A stretch of 64,000 nucleotides of DNA from Arthrobacter jinronghuae (lineage in GTDB: Bacteria > Actinomycetota > Actinomycetes > Actinomycetales > Micrococcaceae). Every line of letters begins with the position of its first letter. The first letter of the stretch is position 1. Below the pieces are notes generated by a model. The model saw only the letters and a program-made list of their open reading frames with translations, searched no databases and was not told the origin of the DNA. Shown piece after piece: positions 44,468-53,282 of the stretch. The translations under genes were made by a program, and so were the position numbers. The DNA lies in assembly GCF_025244825.1 (NCBI RefSeq), contig NZ_CP104263.1:2418001-2482000 (forward strand), read 5' to 3'.

Positions 44468-45508
44468 GTGATCCCCGAACCCGATTCCGCCCCTGTTTTC
44501 CTCTCCTCCGCTGCCCTGTCGGCAAAGATCCGCGGCTGCCTGCTCGGCGGCGCACTGGGCGATGCGGCAGCCGCAGCCTCCGGCCCCGCATCCGCTTCCA
44601 GCACGTCGATCACCGCGGACACCCAGCTGGCCCTGTATTCCCTCGACGGGCTGCTTGAAGCCATTGAATGGGCAAATCAGGGAGTAGGAGCGGACGAGAC
44701 GGCATGCATCTGGCTGGCCTATCTCCGCTGGATGCGAGGCCGGGGCCTGCCGCTCCCCGAGAACGGTCCGTCACCGCTGCCCCGCCCCATTGATGCGGAG
44801 CCGCTGCTGCAGCCGGCCGGAACCGAGGGGGACGCAGACCTGGATCCCGACGTCCTGCAGGCGCTCTCCACGGGGGAAATGGGTACCCGCCAGCGCCCGC
44901 TCAACACCGGAGTCAACACTCCTGCCGCACTGGTGCGCTCGGCTCCGTTCGGGCTGCTCCCCTACGTCGAGACGGAAACCGTCTACAAGCTGGCCCTTGA
45001 CGCTGCCTCGCTGACGCACGGACATCCTTCGGCTAGGCACAGCGCCGCGGTCTTCGCTTCGATGGTCCACGGCCTGCTGGCACCGGGGGCAAAGCTCCGC
45101 AGCGCGGCAACGGAGGCACTGGCGCAGGCCCGGGCCAACGGAGTTCCGGAGCTCGCGGACCGGCTGCAGGCGGTACTGGACGACGACGGCGGTGCGGGCG
45201 CAGCAGCGGCCGGCACCTCGGGCGGAACACCCACATCGGAAGAAGCCCTGGCGATCGGGCTGCACGCCGCACAGGCCGTGGAAGACGCAGCGGACGCAGC
45301 TGCGGGAGACGGGAACCTCAGTGCCGCAACAGGAGCTGCCATCCGGGACGCCGCAACGGCGGGCGGCACACCGGCCGCCGTCGTGACGGGAAGCCTGCTG
45401 GGGACCCGGTACGGCACCCTTCCGGAGACCGACCTTGAGACGCTGCGGGAACGCGGCGTCATTGAAAAACTGGCCTCGGGGTTCGTTGCCGCCACGGTCG
45501 CGCCCTAG
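44468..45508 (+). CDS. ADP-ribosylglycohydrolase-like protein, probably inactive
   Basis: This 346-aa protein follows the ADP-ribosylglycohydrolase (DraG/ARH) fold from GCLLGGALGDA (24-33) to the C-terminal VVTGSLLGTRYG. Active members bind two Mg2+ through a T-D-D-T motif near the N-terminus and a GGDxDT motif near the C-terminus. Here the first reads TADT (49-52) and the second GG-TPAA (299-304), so several metal-binding aspartates are missing. A Gly/Ala/Thr-rich insert lies around 240-260. The GTG is preceded by TATGCT ending 6 nt upstream, suggesting leaderless translation directly behind the repeat block. Confidence 0.82.
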   Translation: MIPEPDSAPVFLSSAALSAKIRGCLLGGALGDAAAAASGPASASSTSITADTQLALYSLDGLLEAIEWANQGVGADETACIWLAYLRWMRGRGLPLPENGPSPLPRPIDAEPLLQPAGTEGDADLDPDVLQALSTGEMGTRQRPLNTGVNTPAALVRSAPFGLLPYVETETVYKLALDAASLTHGHPSARHSAAVFASMVHGLLAPGAKLRSAATEALAQARANGVPELADRLQAVLDDDGGAGAAAAGTSGGTPTSEEALAIGLHAAQAVEDAADAAAGDGNLSAATGAAIRDAATAGGTPAAVVTGSLLGTRYGTLPETDLETLRERGVIEKLASGFVAATVAP

Positions 45509-45534
45509 GAGACCCCTAGGAGACCCCTAGGAGA
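45503..45534 (+). repeat. Three 11-bp direct repeats carrying stop codons in all frames
   Basis: CCCTAGGAGAC is repeated three times (the last copy one base short), beginning within the last codons of the ADP-ribosylglycohydrolase-like gene and including its TAG. Because 11 is not a multiple of three, the TAG triplets at 45506, 45517 and 45528 fall in three different frames. Confidence 0.9.
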
Positions 45535-45544
45535 ATTACTGCCG

Positions 45545-46561
45545 CTACTGTGATGCCCGCGGCCAGATGCCGCCGAGGGTCTGCAGGAATTCGGCTTCGG
45601 ACAGGACTTCAATGCGCTGGCCGCGCTCGTGCAGGTCCAGTACCCGCCGTGCCTTGCCGGTCAGGCGTCCGCTGCGCAGGTCCCCGGGCTCGAAACCGTC
45701 GCCGACCACCAGCACACTGGTGGCGCGGGTGACGTTGCTGGCAGTGCGGGCGCCGACCTCTGCGGCCCGGTCCTTGGCGGTCTGCCGGGCCATGCCCAGG
45801 TTGCCGGTGAACACAACAGTCTGGCCGAACAGCGGATGCGCCGGGTCCGCCAGCGGATTAGGCGGCGGATTCTCGCCTTCCGAAGGCCAGCCCTGCCAGA
45901 CGCCGCCTGCCGCAGCCGGCGTACCGGTACCACGCGCCAGTGCGTCCCGGGTGGCTTTGGAAAGCGGATGCTGCCCCGGCACGTAGGCCGGGAGGTGGGA
46001 CGCCGGCCGGCCGTCGCGCAGGAAAAACTCCGGCATGGACTGTGCTCCGCTGCGCCGGGCAATATCCACCATGATCCCGGCACAGGCGCGTGCGTCCTCG
46101 GTGGCGTCGTGGTGGTTCAGCAGGGGCACTCCGGCCGCTTCCGCGGCGAAAGGCAGCGAATGCGAAGGCAGCTGGTAAGTACGCCGTGAATGGACCACTG
46201 TGCAGGTGTAGTCATACGCCGGTCCGGCCAGCTCGGAAACCTCAAGCGCGGAACGGATAACGCCCAGGTCAAAAGCGGCATTGTGCGCCACGAGCAGGTC
46301 ATCGCCGATGAAGGCGCCGATCTCCGGAAAGAGTTCACCGAAGCGCGGAGCCCCCGCCACCATTTCGGGTTCAATGCCGTGGATCCGCACGTTGCGCGGG
46401 TCAAAGTAGTCGTGCCCCTCCGGAGGCCGCATCAGCCAGGACGCTTCCTCGACAACCTGGCCGCCCCGGACCTTTACAAGCCCAACGGAACAGGGCGAAC
46501 CCCGGAAACCGTTGGCTGTTTCAAAATCTATTGCGGTGAAACAGAGCCCTGCCTCAGGCAT
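45545..46561 (-). CDS. DnaQ-like 3'-5' exonuclease with C-terminal BRCT domain
   Basis: This 338-aa protein has an epsilon-type exonuclease at residues 6-175 with all DEDD-h residues: D12 and E14 (AIDFETAN), D98 (HNAAFDL), H151 and D156 (HHDATED). A BRCT domain lies at about 257-338 (PLFGQTVVFTGNLGMARQTAKDRAAEVGARTASNVTRATSVLVVGDG). The two are joined by a Pro/Gly linker. It is an auxiliary proofreading or repair exonuclease, with BRCT probably mediating DNA-end or protein binding. Its start overlaps the DedA gene by 8 bp, so they are co-transcribed. The start at MPEAGL fits the family N-terminus. Confidence 0.88.
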   Translation of the reverse strand: MPEAGLCFTAIDFETANGFRGSPCSVGLVKVRGGQVVEEASWLMRPPEGHDYFDPRNVRIHGIEPEMVAGAPRFGELFPEIGAFIGDDLLVAHNAAFDLGVIRSALEVSELAGPAYDYTCTVVHSRRTYQLPSHSLPFAAEAAGVPLLNHHDATEDARACAGIMVDIARRSGAQSMPEFFLRDGRPASHLPAYVPGQHPLSKATRDALARGTGTPAAAGGVWQGWPSEGENPPPNPLADPAHPLFGQTVVFTGNLGMARQTAKDRAAEVGARTASNVTRATSVLVVGDGFEPGDLRSGRLTGKARRVLDLHERGQRIEVLSEAEFLQTLGGIWPRASQ

Positions 46562-47252
46562 TGCCGCGGGCCGCCTGCTTCCGCCTCGAGCTACGCACCT
46601 TGGAAACCACGAACCATACAGCCGCAGCAATTACCGCCACGATAACGATCTTCTGGAAAACGCCGGCGTACTGTTCCACGATGTGCCAGCTTTCGCCCAG
46701 GTAATAACCGGCCGCGATGAAGATTGCGTTCCAGATCAGGCTGCCCGCAGTGGTAAGTGCCGTGAAGGTCAGCAGGTGCATCCGTTCGATGCCGGCAGGA
46801 ATCGAAATAAGGCTGCGGAACAGCGGGATCATCCGGCCGAAGAACACCGCCTTGTTCCCGTGCCGCCCGAACCAGGCCTCCACTTTGTCCACGTCCTCCA
46901 GGTCCACCAGCGGCACCTTCGCGACCAGCCGGCGCATCCGGTTCCGGCCCAACCATGCGCCGAGGCCGTAGAGTGCCAGGGCGCCGACGACGGAGCCCAG
47001 CGTGGTCCAGAAGAGCGCGGCGGCAATGGAGAAGTTGCCCTGGCTGGCGGTGAAGCCGGCCAGCGGCAGGATGATTTCGCTCGGCAGCGGGGGGAAAAGG
47101 TTTTCCAGGGCAATGGCCAGCCCTGCGCCGGGAGCGCCGATGCTTTCCATCATGCCGACCGCCCAGTCCGCCACACCCCCAAGGGCTGAGGGGTCGCCTG
47201 AGGCTTCGGCGAGGACGGAGGTGGCTGGGGTAACGGCTTGTGTAATAGTCAT
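46554..47252 (-). CDS. DedA family membrane protein
   Basis: This 232-aa protein has the DedA/SNARE-associated domain: ENLFPPLPSEIILPLAGF near residue 50, the basic FGRMIPLFRSLISIPAG block near 140, and 4-5 hydrophobic segments. DedA proteins are now linked to lipid (polyprenyl phosphate/phospholipid) translocation and membrane homeostasis. The C-terminus is basic (KVRSSRRKQAARGNA). It heads a two-gene unit with the exonuclease-BRCT gene. Confidence 0.92.
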   Translation of the reverse strand: MTITQAVTPATSVLAEASGDPSALGGVADWAVGMMESIGAPGAGLAIALENLFPPLPSEIILPLAGFTASQGNFSIAAALFWTTLGSVVGALALYGLGAWLGRNRMRRLVAKVPLVDLEDVDKVEAWFGRHGNKAVFFGRMIPLFRSLISIPAGIERMHLLTFTALTTAGSLIWNAIFIAAGYYLGESWHIVEQYAGVFQKIVIVAVIAAAVWFVVSKVRSSRRKQAARGNA

Positions 47253-47347
47253 CTCGCGCTCAATTCTGCCCTAGGCCCCCCGGCGGGGAAGAATCGGAGC
47301 TGCCTTGCCCGGCGTGTTTGGGACACATCACACAACCCGGCCGCGGG

Positions 47348-47992
47348 TCAGGAAACGTGCGAAGTCCCCTCTGCCAGCGCGAGGACGATGGCAGGCAGCA
47401 GGGCGCGGAAGGCCTGGCCGCGGTGGCTGATTGCGTTCTTTTCCGTACTGCTCAGTTCCGCGCACGTGCGGTCCAGTCCGGACGGCTGCAGGATCGGATC
47501 GTAACCGAAGCCGCCCGCTCCCCGCGGCGCTTCCTGCAGTGTTCCGCGCAGCTCGCCGCGTTCCACGGTCTCGCCGCCGTCGGGCAGGGCCAGGGCAGCA
47601 GCGCAGACGAAGGCCGCTCCGCGGTGCTCGGCGGGAATGTCACTCAGCTGGGCCAGGAGCAGTTCGAGGTTCGCGGCGTCGTCGCCGTGCCGGCCGGCCC
47701 AGCGTGCCGAAAAGATCCCGGGCGCTCCCCCCAGGACGTCAACGGCCAGCCCGGAATCGTCCGCAACGGCGGGCAGGCCGGTGGCTGCGGCTACCGCATG
47801 GGCCTTGAGCAGGGCGTTCTGTTCAAAGGTCACGCCGGTTTCGGCGACGTCGGGGACACCGGCCGCGGCGGCGTCGATCACCTGCGTGTCAACGTCGAGG
47901 CCGGGCACCTGCCCGCGGAGCAGTTCCCGCAGTTCGCGCAGCTTGCCCGGGTTGCGGGTGGCCAGGACCAGACGCGCTGTTGGCTGCGGCAT
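47348..47992 (-). CDS. rdgB: XTP/dITP pyrophosphatase (RdgB/HAM1)
   Basis: This 214-aa house-cleaning NTPase begins with LVLATRNPGKLRELRELL (phosphate-binding SxNxxK-type loop, here TRNPGK). It has the FEQNALLKAHAVAAATGLPAVADDSGLAVDVLGGAPGIFSARWAG core, and ends with AISHRGQAFRALL. It removes inosine- and xanthosine-type nucleotides. Its ATG abuts the rph stop codon, so the two genes are coupled, the usual actinobacterial order. Confidence 0.95.
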   Translation of the reverse strand: MPQPTARLVLATRNPGKLRELRELLRGQVPGLDVDTQVIDAAAAGVPDVAETGVTFEQNALLKAHAVAAATGLPAVADDSGLAVDVLGGAPGIFSARWAGRHGDDAANLELLLAQLSDIPAEHRGAAFVCAAALALPDGGETVERGELRGTLQEAPRGAGGFGYDPILQPSGLDRTCAELSSTEKNAISHRGQAFRALLPAIVLALAEGTSHVS

Positions 47993-48766
47993 TTAGGCCA
48001 GGCCCAGGGTCTGCCGCTGGATGACGGCCAGTTCTGCGGTACCCGCCAGGGCCAGGTCGAGGAGGGCGTCGAGCTCGGCGCGGTCGAACGGAGCGCCTTC
48101 CGCGGTGCCCTGGACCTCGACGAATTTGCCCGAACCGGTAACCACCACGTTCATATCGGTTTCGGCCCGGACGTCTTCCACGTACGGCAGGTCCAGCATC
48201 GGCACCCCGTCGATGATGCCCACGCTGATCGCCGCTACGGTGTCCAGCAGCGGGTTGGCGTTGCGGGCAATGAGCTTGTTTTCCTTGGCCCACGCCACGG
48301 CGTCGGCGAGGGCCACATAGGCGCCCGTGATGGCGGCGGTACGGGTGCCGCCGTCGGCCTGCAGGACGTCGCAGTCAAGGACAATCGTGTTCTCGCCCAG
48401 GGCCTTGGTGTCGATGATGGAACGCAGCGAGCGGCCGATCAGCCGGGAGATCTCGTGCGTGCGCCCGCCCAGCTTGCCCTTGACCGATTCGCGGTCGTTG
48501 CGGGTGTTGGTGGCGCGCGGGAGCATGGCGTATTCGGCGGTGACCCAGCCCTTGCCCTCGCCCTTGAGCCAGCGCGGCACGCCGGGAGTCAGCGACGCGG
48601 TGCACAGCACCCGGGTGTTGCCGAACTCGATCAGTGCCGAACCTTCGGCCTGCTTCGACCAGCCGCGGGTAATGGTGATGCTCCGCAGCTGGTCGGGGGT
48701 ACGGCCGTCGGAGCGGACGGCTGCAGAGGGTGAAGTGGAAACAGGGCTGTTTGCGGCGGTTGTCAT
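47993..48766 (-). CDS. rph: Ribonuclease PH
   Basis: This 257-aa phosphorolytic exoribonuclease trims tRNA 3' ends. Family blocks are [30 protein letters not shown] near the N-terminus, [27 protein letters not shown] with phosphate-binding arginines, and [28 protein letters not shown] ends 6 nt before the ATG with no Shine-Dalgarno sequence, suggesting a leaderless rph-rdgB mRNA. It normally lies just downstream of the murI-MBL pair; here a divergent hydrolase gene lies between. Confidence 0.95.
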   Translation of the reverse strand: MTTAANSPVSTSPSAAVRSDGRTPDQLRSITITRGWSKQAEGSALIEFGNTRVLCTASLTPGVPRWLKGEGKGWVTAEYAMLPRATNTRNDRESVKGKLGGRTHEISRLIGRSLRSIIDTKALGENTIVLDCDVLQADGGTRTAAITGAYVALADAVAWAKENKLIARNANPLLDTVAAISVGIIDGVPMLDLPYVEDVRAETDMNVVVTGSGKFVEVQGTAEGAPFDRAELDALLDLALAGTAELAVIQRQTLGLA

Positions 48767-48921
48767 GGGCCCAGTCTATCGGCCGGACAGTTCGCGGCCG
48801 GCGGGCGGGCGCCGACGATAATGCGCTTCCACCCTTCCCTGTCCGCTGCGCGGCTCCTAGGGTGGCGCCGTACCGTCAGACCCAGACCTCCTGCAATGAC
48901 GCAGAAAGGATCGGCACACAC

Positions 48922-50328
48922 ATGCGCAGACTTTCATCTTTGGGGGTTGCCGTTTCGCTGGCCCTGGCAACGGCCCCGGCAACGGCAACAGCGGCGGAGC
49001 CTGACGTCACGGAGCTCGGGGGGACACTTCCCGGCGGGGCAACGTGGGCAGCACAAATGCCGGAGGACTGGAACGGCAAGCTGGTGCTCTACAGCCACGG
49101 CTTCCGGCCCGGACCCGACAACCCGGCGGAGGACCCGGGCTTCGAATCCACCGCGCAGGCGCTGACTGCCCGGGGATTCGCGGTCGCATCCTCGTCCTAT
49201 GCATCCGCCGGCTGGGCACTCGGCACAGCGGTCGAGGACCAATTGGGCACCTTGGCCGCCTTCTCGGCCGCGGCGGGCGAGCCGGTCCGGACCATCGCCT
49301 TCGGCACCTCGATGGGCGGCCTGGTCAGCAGCCTCATCGCCGAAACCCCGGACAGCGGCGTGGACGGTGCGGTGAGCACCTGCGGGCTGCTCGGCGGCGG
49401 AATCAACCTGAACAATTACCAGTTGGACGGCATCCACGCGCTCGCCGAACTGCTCCTGCCCGGAACGGACCTGCAGTTGACGGGATTCCGCACCGCCGAG
49501 GAAGCGGGCGTCACCATCGATGCCCTGATGGGTGCGGTACAGCAGGCACAGGCGACGCCGGAGGGCCGGGCCCGGCTGGCACTGGCGGCGGCCCTGATGA
49601 ACACACCAACCTGGTTCAGCGGAGACATGGAACCGGATCGGAAGGACTTCGCCGCACAGCAGGAGGCGCAGTACAACTGGCTGCTGCAGACCATCCCGTT
49701 TGTGGTCGGCTCGCGTGCCTCGATTGTCAACGCCGCAGACGGTGACAGCGGCTGGAACGAAGGGGTGGATTACCGTTCCCTGCTGCGGGACTCGGCGCAG
49801 CGGCAGCAGGTCAAGGCGCTGTACCGCAGTGCCGGCCTGGATCTGCGCCGGGACCTGCATACCCTCACCTCCACCGCGGACATTGCGCCGGATCCGGAAG
49901 CCCTGGACTGGATGGACCGCACCTCGACCCCGCACGGAGACCTCCTGATGCCGGTGCTGACCATGCATACCCTGGCCGACATCCTGGCGCCGGTTCAGTA
50001 CATGGAGGAGTACGCGGAGACGGTTCGGGACGCCGGGGCCGGTGCGCTGCTGCGCCAGTCCTACGTCGAACGGACCGGGCACTGCACCTTCACCGACGCG
50101 GAGCGGGTCGGCGCCGTGCTGGCCATGGACGAACGCCTTGACACCGGACGCTGGGGAAACCTGGCCGAGCCCCGGCAGCTTGACCGGGCAGCCGAATCAC
50201 TGGGACTGGGCGAAGCGGACTTCATCAGGTACCGTCCCGAAGAATTCGTCAACGACCGGAGCTACCCGCAGGATCCCGGCTCCGGCCACGGACATGGACA
50301 CGGGCACGGACATGGAAAGGGCCGCTGA
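48922..50328 (+). CDS. Secreted alpha/beta hydrolase with Gly-His C-terminal tail
   Basis: This 468-aa protein has a Sec signal peptide (MRRLSSLGVAVSLALATAPATATAAEP, cleavage near residue 25). The nucleophile elbow FGTSMGGLVSS lies near residue 131, and the likely catalytic His is in ERTGHCTFTD. The overall style resembles secreted actinobacterial lipases or tannase-like hydrolases acting on short esters, but the substrate is unknown. The C-terminus is a (GH)5-type tail, GHGHGHGHGHGKGR, potentially metal-binding. It lies on the opposite strand between rph and the MBL gene, interrupting a commonly conserved gene order. AAAGGA is about 11 nt upstream of the ATG. Confidence 0.85.
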   Translation: MRRLSSLGVAVSLALATAPATATAAEPDVTELGGTLPGGATWAAQMPEDWNGKLVLYSHGFRPGPDNPAEDPGFESTAQALTARGFAVASSSYASAGWALGTAVEDQLGTLAAFSAAAGEPVRTIAFGTSMGGLVSSLIAETPDSGVDGAVSTCGLLGGGINLNNYQLDGIHALAELLLPGTDLQLTGFRTAEEAGVTIDALMGAVQQAQATPEGRARLALAAALMNTPTWFSGDMEPDRKDFAAQQEAQYNWLLQTIPFVVGSRASIVNAADGDSGWNEGVDYRSLLRDSAQRQQVKALYRSAGLDLRRDLHTLTSTADIAPDPEALDWMDRTSTPHGDLLMPVLTMHTLADILAPVQYMEEYAETVRDAGAGALLRQSYVERTGHCTFTDAERVGAVLAMDERLDTGRWGNLAEPRQLDRAAESLGLGEADFIRYRPEEFVNDRSYPQDPGSGHGHGHGHGHGKGR

Positions 50329-50336
50329 CGGCAGGC

Positions 50337-51188
50337 CTATCCCGCTTCCCTCGCCCCGCCCTGCACGGCGAGCGGCGCGGTGAAGGGGCTGCCGACGTCG
50401 TAGGAGACACCGGCCACGGCGACGGCGAGGTCCCCGCTGTAGGTTCCGCGCGCTTCCGAGACGCTGACGCTGGCGTCGTTCCAGACCGGCAGGTGCGTGA
50501 GGAGCAGCCGCCGGGCCTGCGCTGCGGTGGCTGCTTCTCCGGCGCGGCGGCCGGTCAGGTGCACGCCTTCGATGGCGTCGTCGCGGCCCTCATGGAACGC
50601 AGCTTCACAGAGGAAAACGTCGGTGTCTCGGGCAGCATCTTCCAGCCCGGGGCAGGAATCCGTATCTCCGGAATAGGCCAGGGTCCGGAGTACGGGTTCG
50701 CCGTCGGCGTCCACGGTGCGGGCCTCCACGCGCAGGGCGTAGGCCTCTTCGGCCGGGTGCCGCACCGGATAGGGGGTCACGGTGAACGGCCCGATCTGCA
50801 CTGCACTGCCGGCGGTCCAGTTGGAGAACTCGAAATCCTCGTGCATGCCCGGATCCAGCTCCAGCCCGTAGGCCGTTGCCATCCGGTCCGCCGTTGCCGC
50901 CGGGCCCCAGACCTTGATCCGGTCCCGGTTCCAGCCGGAGGGATCCCAGTGCACGGCTACGTGGAGGCCGCACAAATCCATGCAGTGGTCCGGATGCAGG
51001 TGGGTCAGCAGGACGGCGTCGATGTCCCGCAGGTCCATGTAGCGCTGCAGCGCACCCAGCGAACCGTTGCCGAGGTCCAGCAGGATCCGCCAGTCGCGGA
51101 CGCCGTCGTTGGCGGTCACGAGGTAGCACGACGCCGGCGAGGCCGGGCCGGGGAAGGATCCGCTGCAGCCCACAATGGTCAGTTTCAT
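50337..51188 (-). CDS. MBL-fold metal-dependent hydrolase
   Basis: This 283-aa metallo-beta-lactamase-fold protein has the zinc motif [11 protein letters not shown] (residues about 62-72), a later H at [15 protein letters not shown], and [11 protein letters not shown] for the bridging aspartate. It resembles the RNase Z/cyclic-nucleotide phosphodiesterase branch that typically sits next to murI in actinobacteria. The true substrate is unknown. Its start overlaps the murI stop by 4 bp (ATGA), so it is translationally coupled to murI. Confidence 0.9.
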   Translation of the reverse strand: MKLTIVGCSGSFPGPASPASCYLVTANDGVRDWRILLDLGNGSLGALQRYMDLRDIDAVLLTHLHPDHCMDLCGLHVAVHWDPSGWNRDRIKVWGPAATADRMATAYGLELDPGMHEDFEFSNWTAGSAVQIGPFTVTPYPVRHPAEEAYALRVEARTVDADGEPVLRTLAYSGDTDSCPGLEDAARDTDVFLCEAAFHEGRDDAIEGVHLTGRRAGEAATAAQARRLLLTHLPVWNDASVSVSEARGTYSGDLAVAVAGVSYDVGSPFTAPLAVQGGAREAG

Positions 51189-52186
51189 ACCGTGCCGTTC
51201 CAGGAAGCGCCGCTGTGCGCCTCCGTGCGTTCAGGGGCATCAGCCCGGGCTGCGGCAATCATCTGCGGGGTTACCCGCGCCATGCTGCCTGTGGGGTAAT
51301 GCGCGGCCACATGTTCCACCTGCTGGACGCTGAGCACCTCGGGACCCAGGAAACGCCGGGCAAGCAGTTCGAAGGAGGCGGAGTCACCGGTGGCAACAAA
51401 GGTATGCTGCGGCGCGGTCTGCGAGCGCCGTTCAATCCCGTGCGAGATCAGGGCGCGGTAGACATCCTTCGCGGTTTCCTCGGCACTGGACACGAGCGTG
51501 ACGCCGTCGCCCATGACATAGGAAATGACGCCGGTGAGCAGCGGGTAGTGCGTGCAGCCAAGGACCAGGGTGTCCACGTCCCGGTCTTTCAGCGGAGCCA
51601 GGTATTCCTCCGCCGTGGCCAGCACATCGGGACCGGACGTGATGCCGGCTTCGACAAACTCCACGAACGCCGGGCAGGCCACCGAAGACACCTGCAGGTG
51701 CGGGGCCGCGGCAAAGGTGTCGTCGTAGGCCCGCGAACCAACGGTGGCAGCCGTTCCGATGACGCCGATCCGTCCGGTCCGGGTAGCAGCCACCGCGCGG
51801 CGGACGGCCGGCTGGATGACCTCGATGACGGGGATGCCGTATCGGTGCGTGTAGCGCTCACGGGCGTCGCGCAGGACGGCTGCGGAGGCGGAGTTGCACG
51901 CAATCACCAGGAGCTTGACGCCGGAATCCACCAGTTCGTCCATCACACCCAGCGCTTTGGCCCGTACTTCGGCGATCGGCAGGGGGCCGTAGGGTCCGTT
52001 GGCGGTATCCCCCACGTACATGACGGCTTCGTTGGGCAGCTGGTCAAGGACCGCGCGTGCCACTGTCAGCCCGCCGACACCGGAGTCAAAGATGCCGATC
52101 GGGGCGTCCGGGTCCTTGACCCGGACTGTTTCGTGCACAGACGTGCCCAGTGGATGGGTGGAGGGGCTGGCCGGGTTCGAACTCAT
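51185..52186 (-). CDS. murI: Glutamate racemase
   Basis: This 333-aa cytoplasmic enzyme makes D-glutamate for peptidoglycan. The two catalytic cysteines are present at C97 (VIACNSASA) and C211 (LGCTHYPLL), and [14 protein letters not shown] is the N-terminal block. There is an N-terminal extension of about 28 residues (Ser/Pro/Thr-rich). The ATG of MSSNPA was chosen; TATGGT ends 9 nt upstream, so the 5' leader may be only a base or two. A longer GTG-start form adds 13 residues and is possible. Confidence 0.94.
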   Translation of the reverse strand: MSSNPASPSTHPLGTSVHETVRVKDPDAPIGIFDSGVGGLTVARAVLDQLPNEAVMYVGDTANGPYGPLPIAEVRAKALGVMDELVDSGVKLLVIACNSASAAVLRDARERYTHRYGIPVIEVIQPAVRRAVAATRTGRIGVIGTAATVGSRAYDDTFAAAPHLQVSSVACPAFVEFVEAGITSGPDVLATAEEYLAPLKDRDVDTLVLGCTHYPLLTGVISYVMGDGVTLVSSAEETAKDVYRALISHGIERRSQTAPQHTFVATGDSASFELLARRFLGPEVLSVQQVEHVAAHYPTGSMARVTPQMIAAARADAPERTEAHSGASWNGTV

Positions 52187-52280
52187 AATGTAACGACCAT
52201 AGTCCTCCCCCGCGCGCGGGCACATTCACCGCCCCGTGCCGTTGCTCACATAGTCGGCTGCCGGTGCCATGGAGTCCTAG

Positions 52281-52838
52281 TCAGTTCAGGGAGCCGAGCA
52301 GCGCCTGCATCAGTGTCTCCTGCAGCCATGTGACGAAGTTGTACACGAGTGCAAGGTAGCCGTCCAGGTCCTCCGCCTTGGACGGATCGGTGATGTCGTG
52401 CAGCCGCTCGGCGTCTTCATCATTTTCCAGGCCCAGGCGGTCGGCCAGCACCAGCCGGACATCGTTCAAGGCGCGGGCAAAGAGCTGCGCCTGCTCGGTG
52501 TCCAGTCGAAGCGGTGCCGTCTCCAGCTGCAGCGCGGCGGCGCGCAGGGCGGCTTGTTTTGATTCGCGCAGCGTCCGTTCCGTGAACCGCCGGAACTCCA
52601 GGGCGTCGTCGTCGTTCCCCGTGGTGCCGTTGGGGAGGAGCCTCAGCAGGGCGGAGTCATCCGGAACGGCCGCCGACGGGTCGATGCCGACCATGGCCGC
52701 GAGGGGATCGGCATCCGCGGCAGTGTCGGGTTCCAGCAAGGACTGCACATCGGAGAAGAGCTTGCGGAGCAGGTCCCGCTCCCCCGGTTCCAGGTTGGCG
52801 GTAATGCCCTTACGGGTGAGCTTGAAGCCGGTGGCCAC
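52281..52838 (-). CDS. DUF2017 family protein
   Basis: A 185-aa, mostly helical acidic protein of the actinobacterial DUF2017 family (KLTRKGITANLEPGERDLLRKLFSDVQSLL start; DVRLVLADRLGLENDEDAERLHDI; C-terminal YLALVYNFVTWLQETLMQALL). Function is unknown, but it is nearly always adjacent to clpS, as here (48 bp gap), and may work with the Clp adaptor system. GTG start; no strong ribosome binding site is visible. Confidence 0.88.
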   Translation of the reverse strand: MATGFKLTRKGITANLEPGERDLLRKLFSDVQSLLEPDTAADADPLAAMVGIDPSAAVPDDSALLRLLPNGTTGNDDDALEFRRFTERTLRESKQAALRAAALQLETAPLRLDTEQAQLFARALNDVRLVLADRLGLENDEDAERLHDITDPSKAEDLDGYLALVYNFVTWLQETLMQALLGSLN

Positions 52839-52886
52839 GAATATCCGTTTCTGTTCTGTGTTCAGGGTCGGGCGGTGCAGGCGGCG

Positions 52887-53195
52887 CTAGGCCGCGTCCG
52901 CCTTCTGGAAGGTAGCCCACAGTCCGTAGGAATGCATGGCGACGGTATCGCGTTCCGCGGATTCCCGGGATCCGGTGGCCACTACGGACTTCCCGGCCTG
53001 GTGGACCTCCAGCATGAGCCTGTGGGATTTGGACTCCGAATAGCCGAAATAACTCTGGAAGACGTAACTGACATAGCTCATGAGATTAACCGGGTCGTTC
53101 CAGACAATCACGACCCAGGGAACGTCCGAAGACGTGAGGGTATCCGTCTCCTCACGTGTCAGGGTGTCGGTTCCGGGCGCGGTGCTGGTAGCCAT
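52887..53195 (-). CDS. clpS: ATP-dependent Clp protease adaptor ClpS
   Basis: A 102-aa N-degron adaptor that delivers substrates with destabilising N-termini to ClpC/ClpA-ClpP. The core shows VVIVWNDPVNLMSYVSYVFQSYFGYSESKSHRLMLEVHQAGKSVV, including the N-D-P segment and the hydrophobic pocket Met. The N-terminal about 25 residues are Thr/Glu-rich and flexible. The promoter is very clear: TACAAT ends 7 nt before the ATG with no Shine-Dalgarno, so it is leaderless and divergent from pncB. Confidence 0.95.
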   Translation of the reverse strand: MATSTAPGTDTLTREETDTLTSSDVPWVVIVWNDPVNLMSYVSYVFQSYFGYSESKSHRLMLEVHQAGKSVVATGSRESAERDTVAMHSYGLWATFQKADAA

Positions 53196-53202
53196 GGGTC
53201 CA

Positions 53203-53275
53203 ATTGTAGTGAGGAATCGGTTTGCGATCCTCCACCGTGCAGCCTTCTACTCAATGGGGATCCGCGGGTTAGAGT
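53203..53275. promoter_or_regulatory. Back-to-back leaderless promoters of clpS and pncB
   Basis: On the minus strand TACAAT (53203-53208) serves clpS; on the plus strand TAGAGT (53270-53275) serves pncB. Each lies exactly 7 nt from its start codon, so both mRNAs probably begin at the start codon. The -35 regions are weak in both directions. Confidence 0.65.
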
Positions 53276-53282
53276 TTTGCCT

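Noticed and set aside
43818-44591. 257-codon minus-strand frame and several plus-strand frames through the repeat block
   Set aside because: They stay open because the repeat unit is a multiple of three and GC-rich. They repeat the same short peptide, lack start signals, and the minus one runs into the ADP-ribosylglycohydrolase-like gene.
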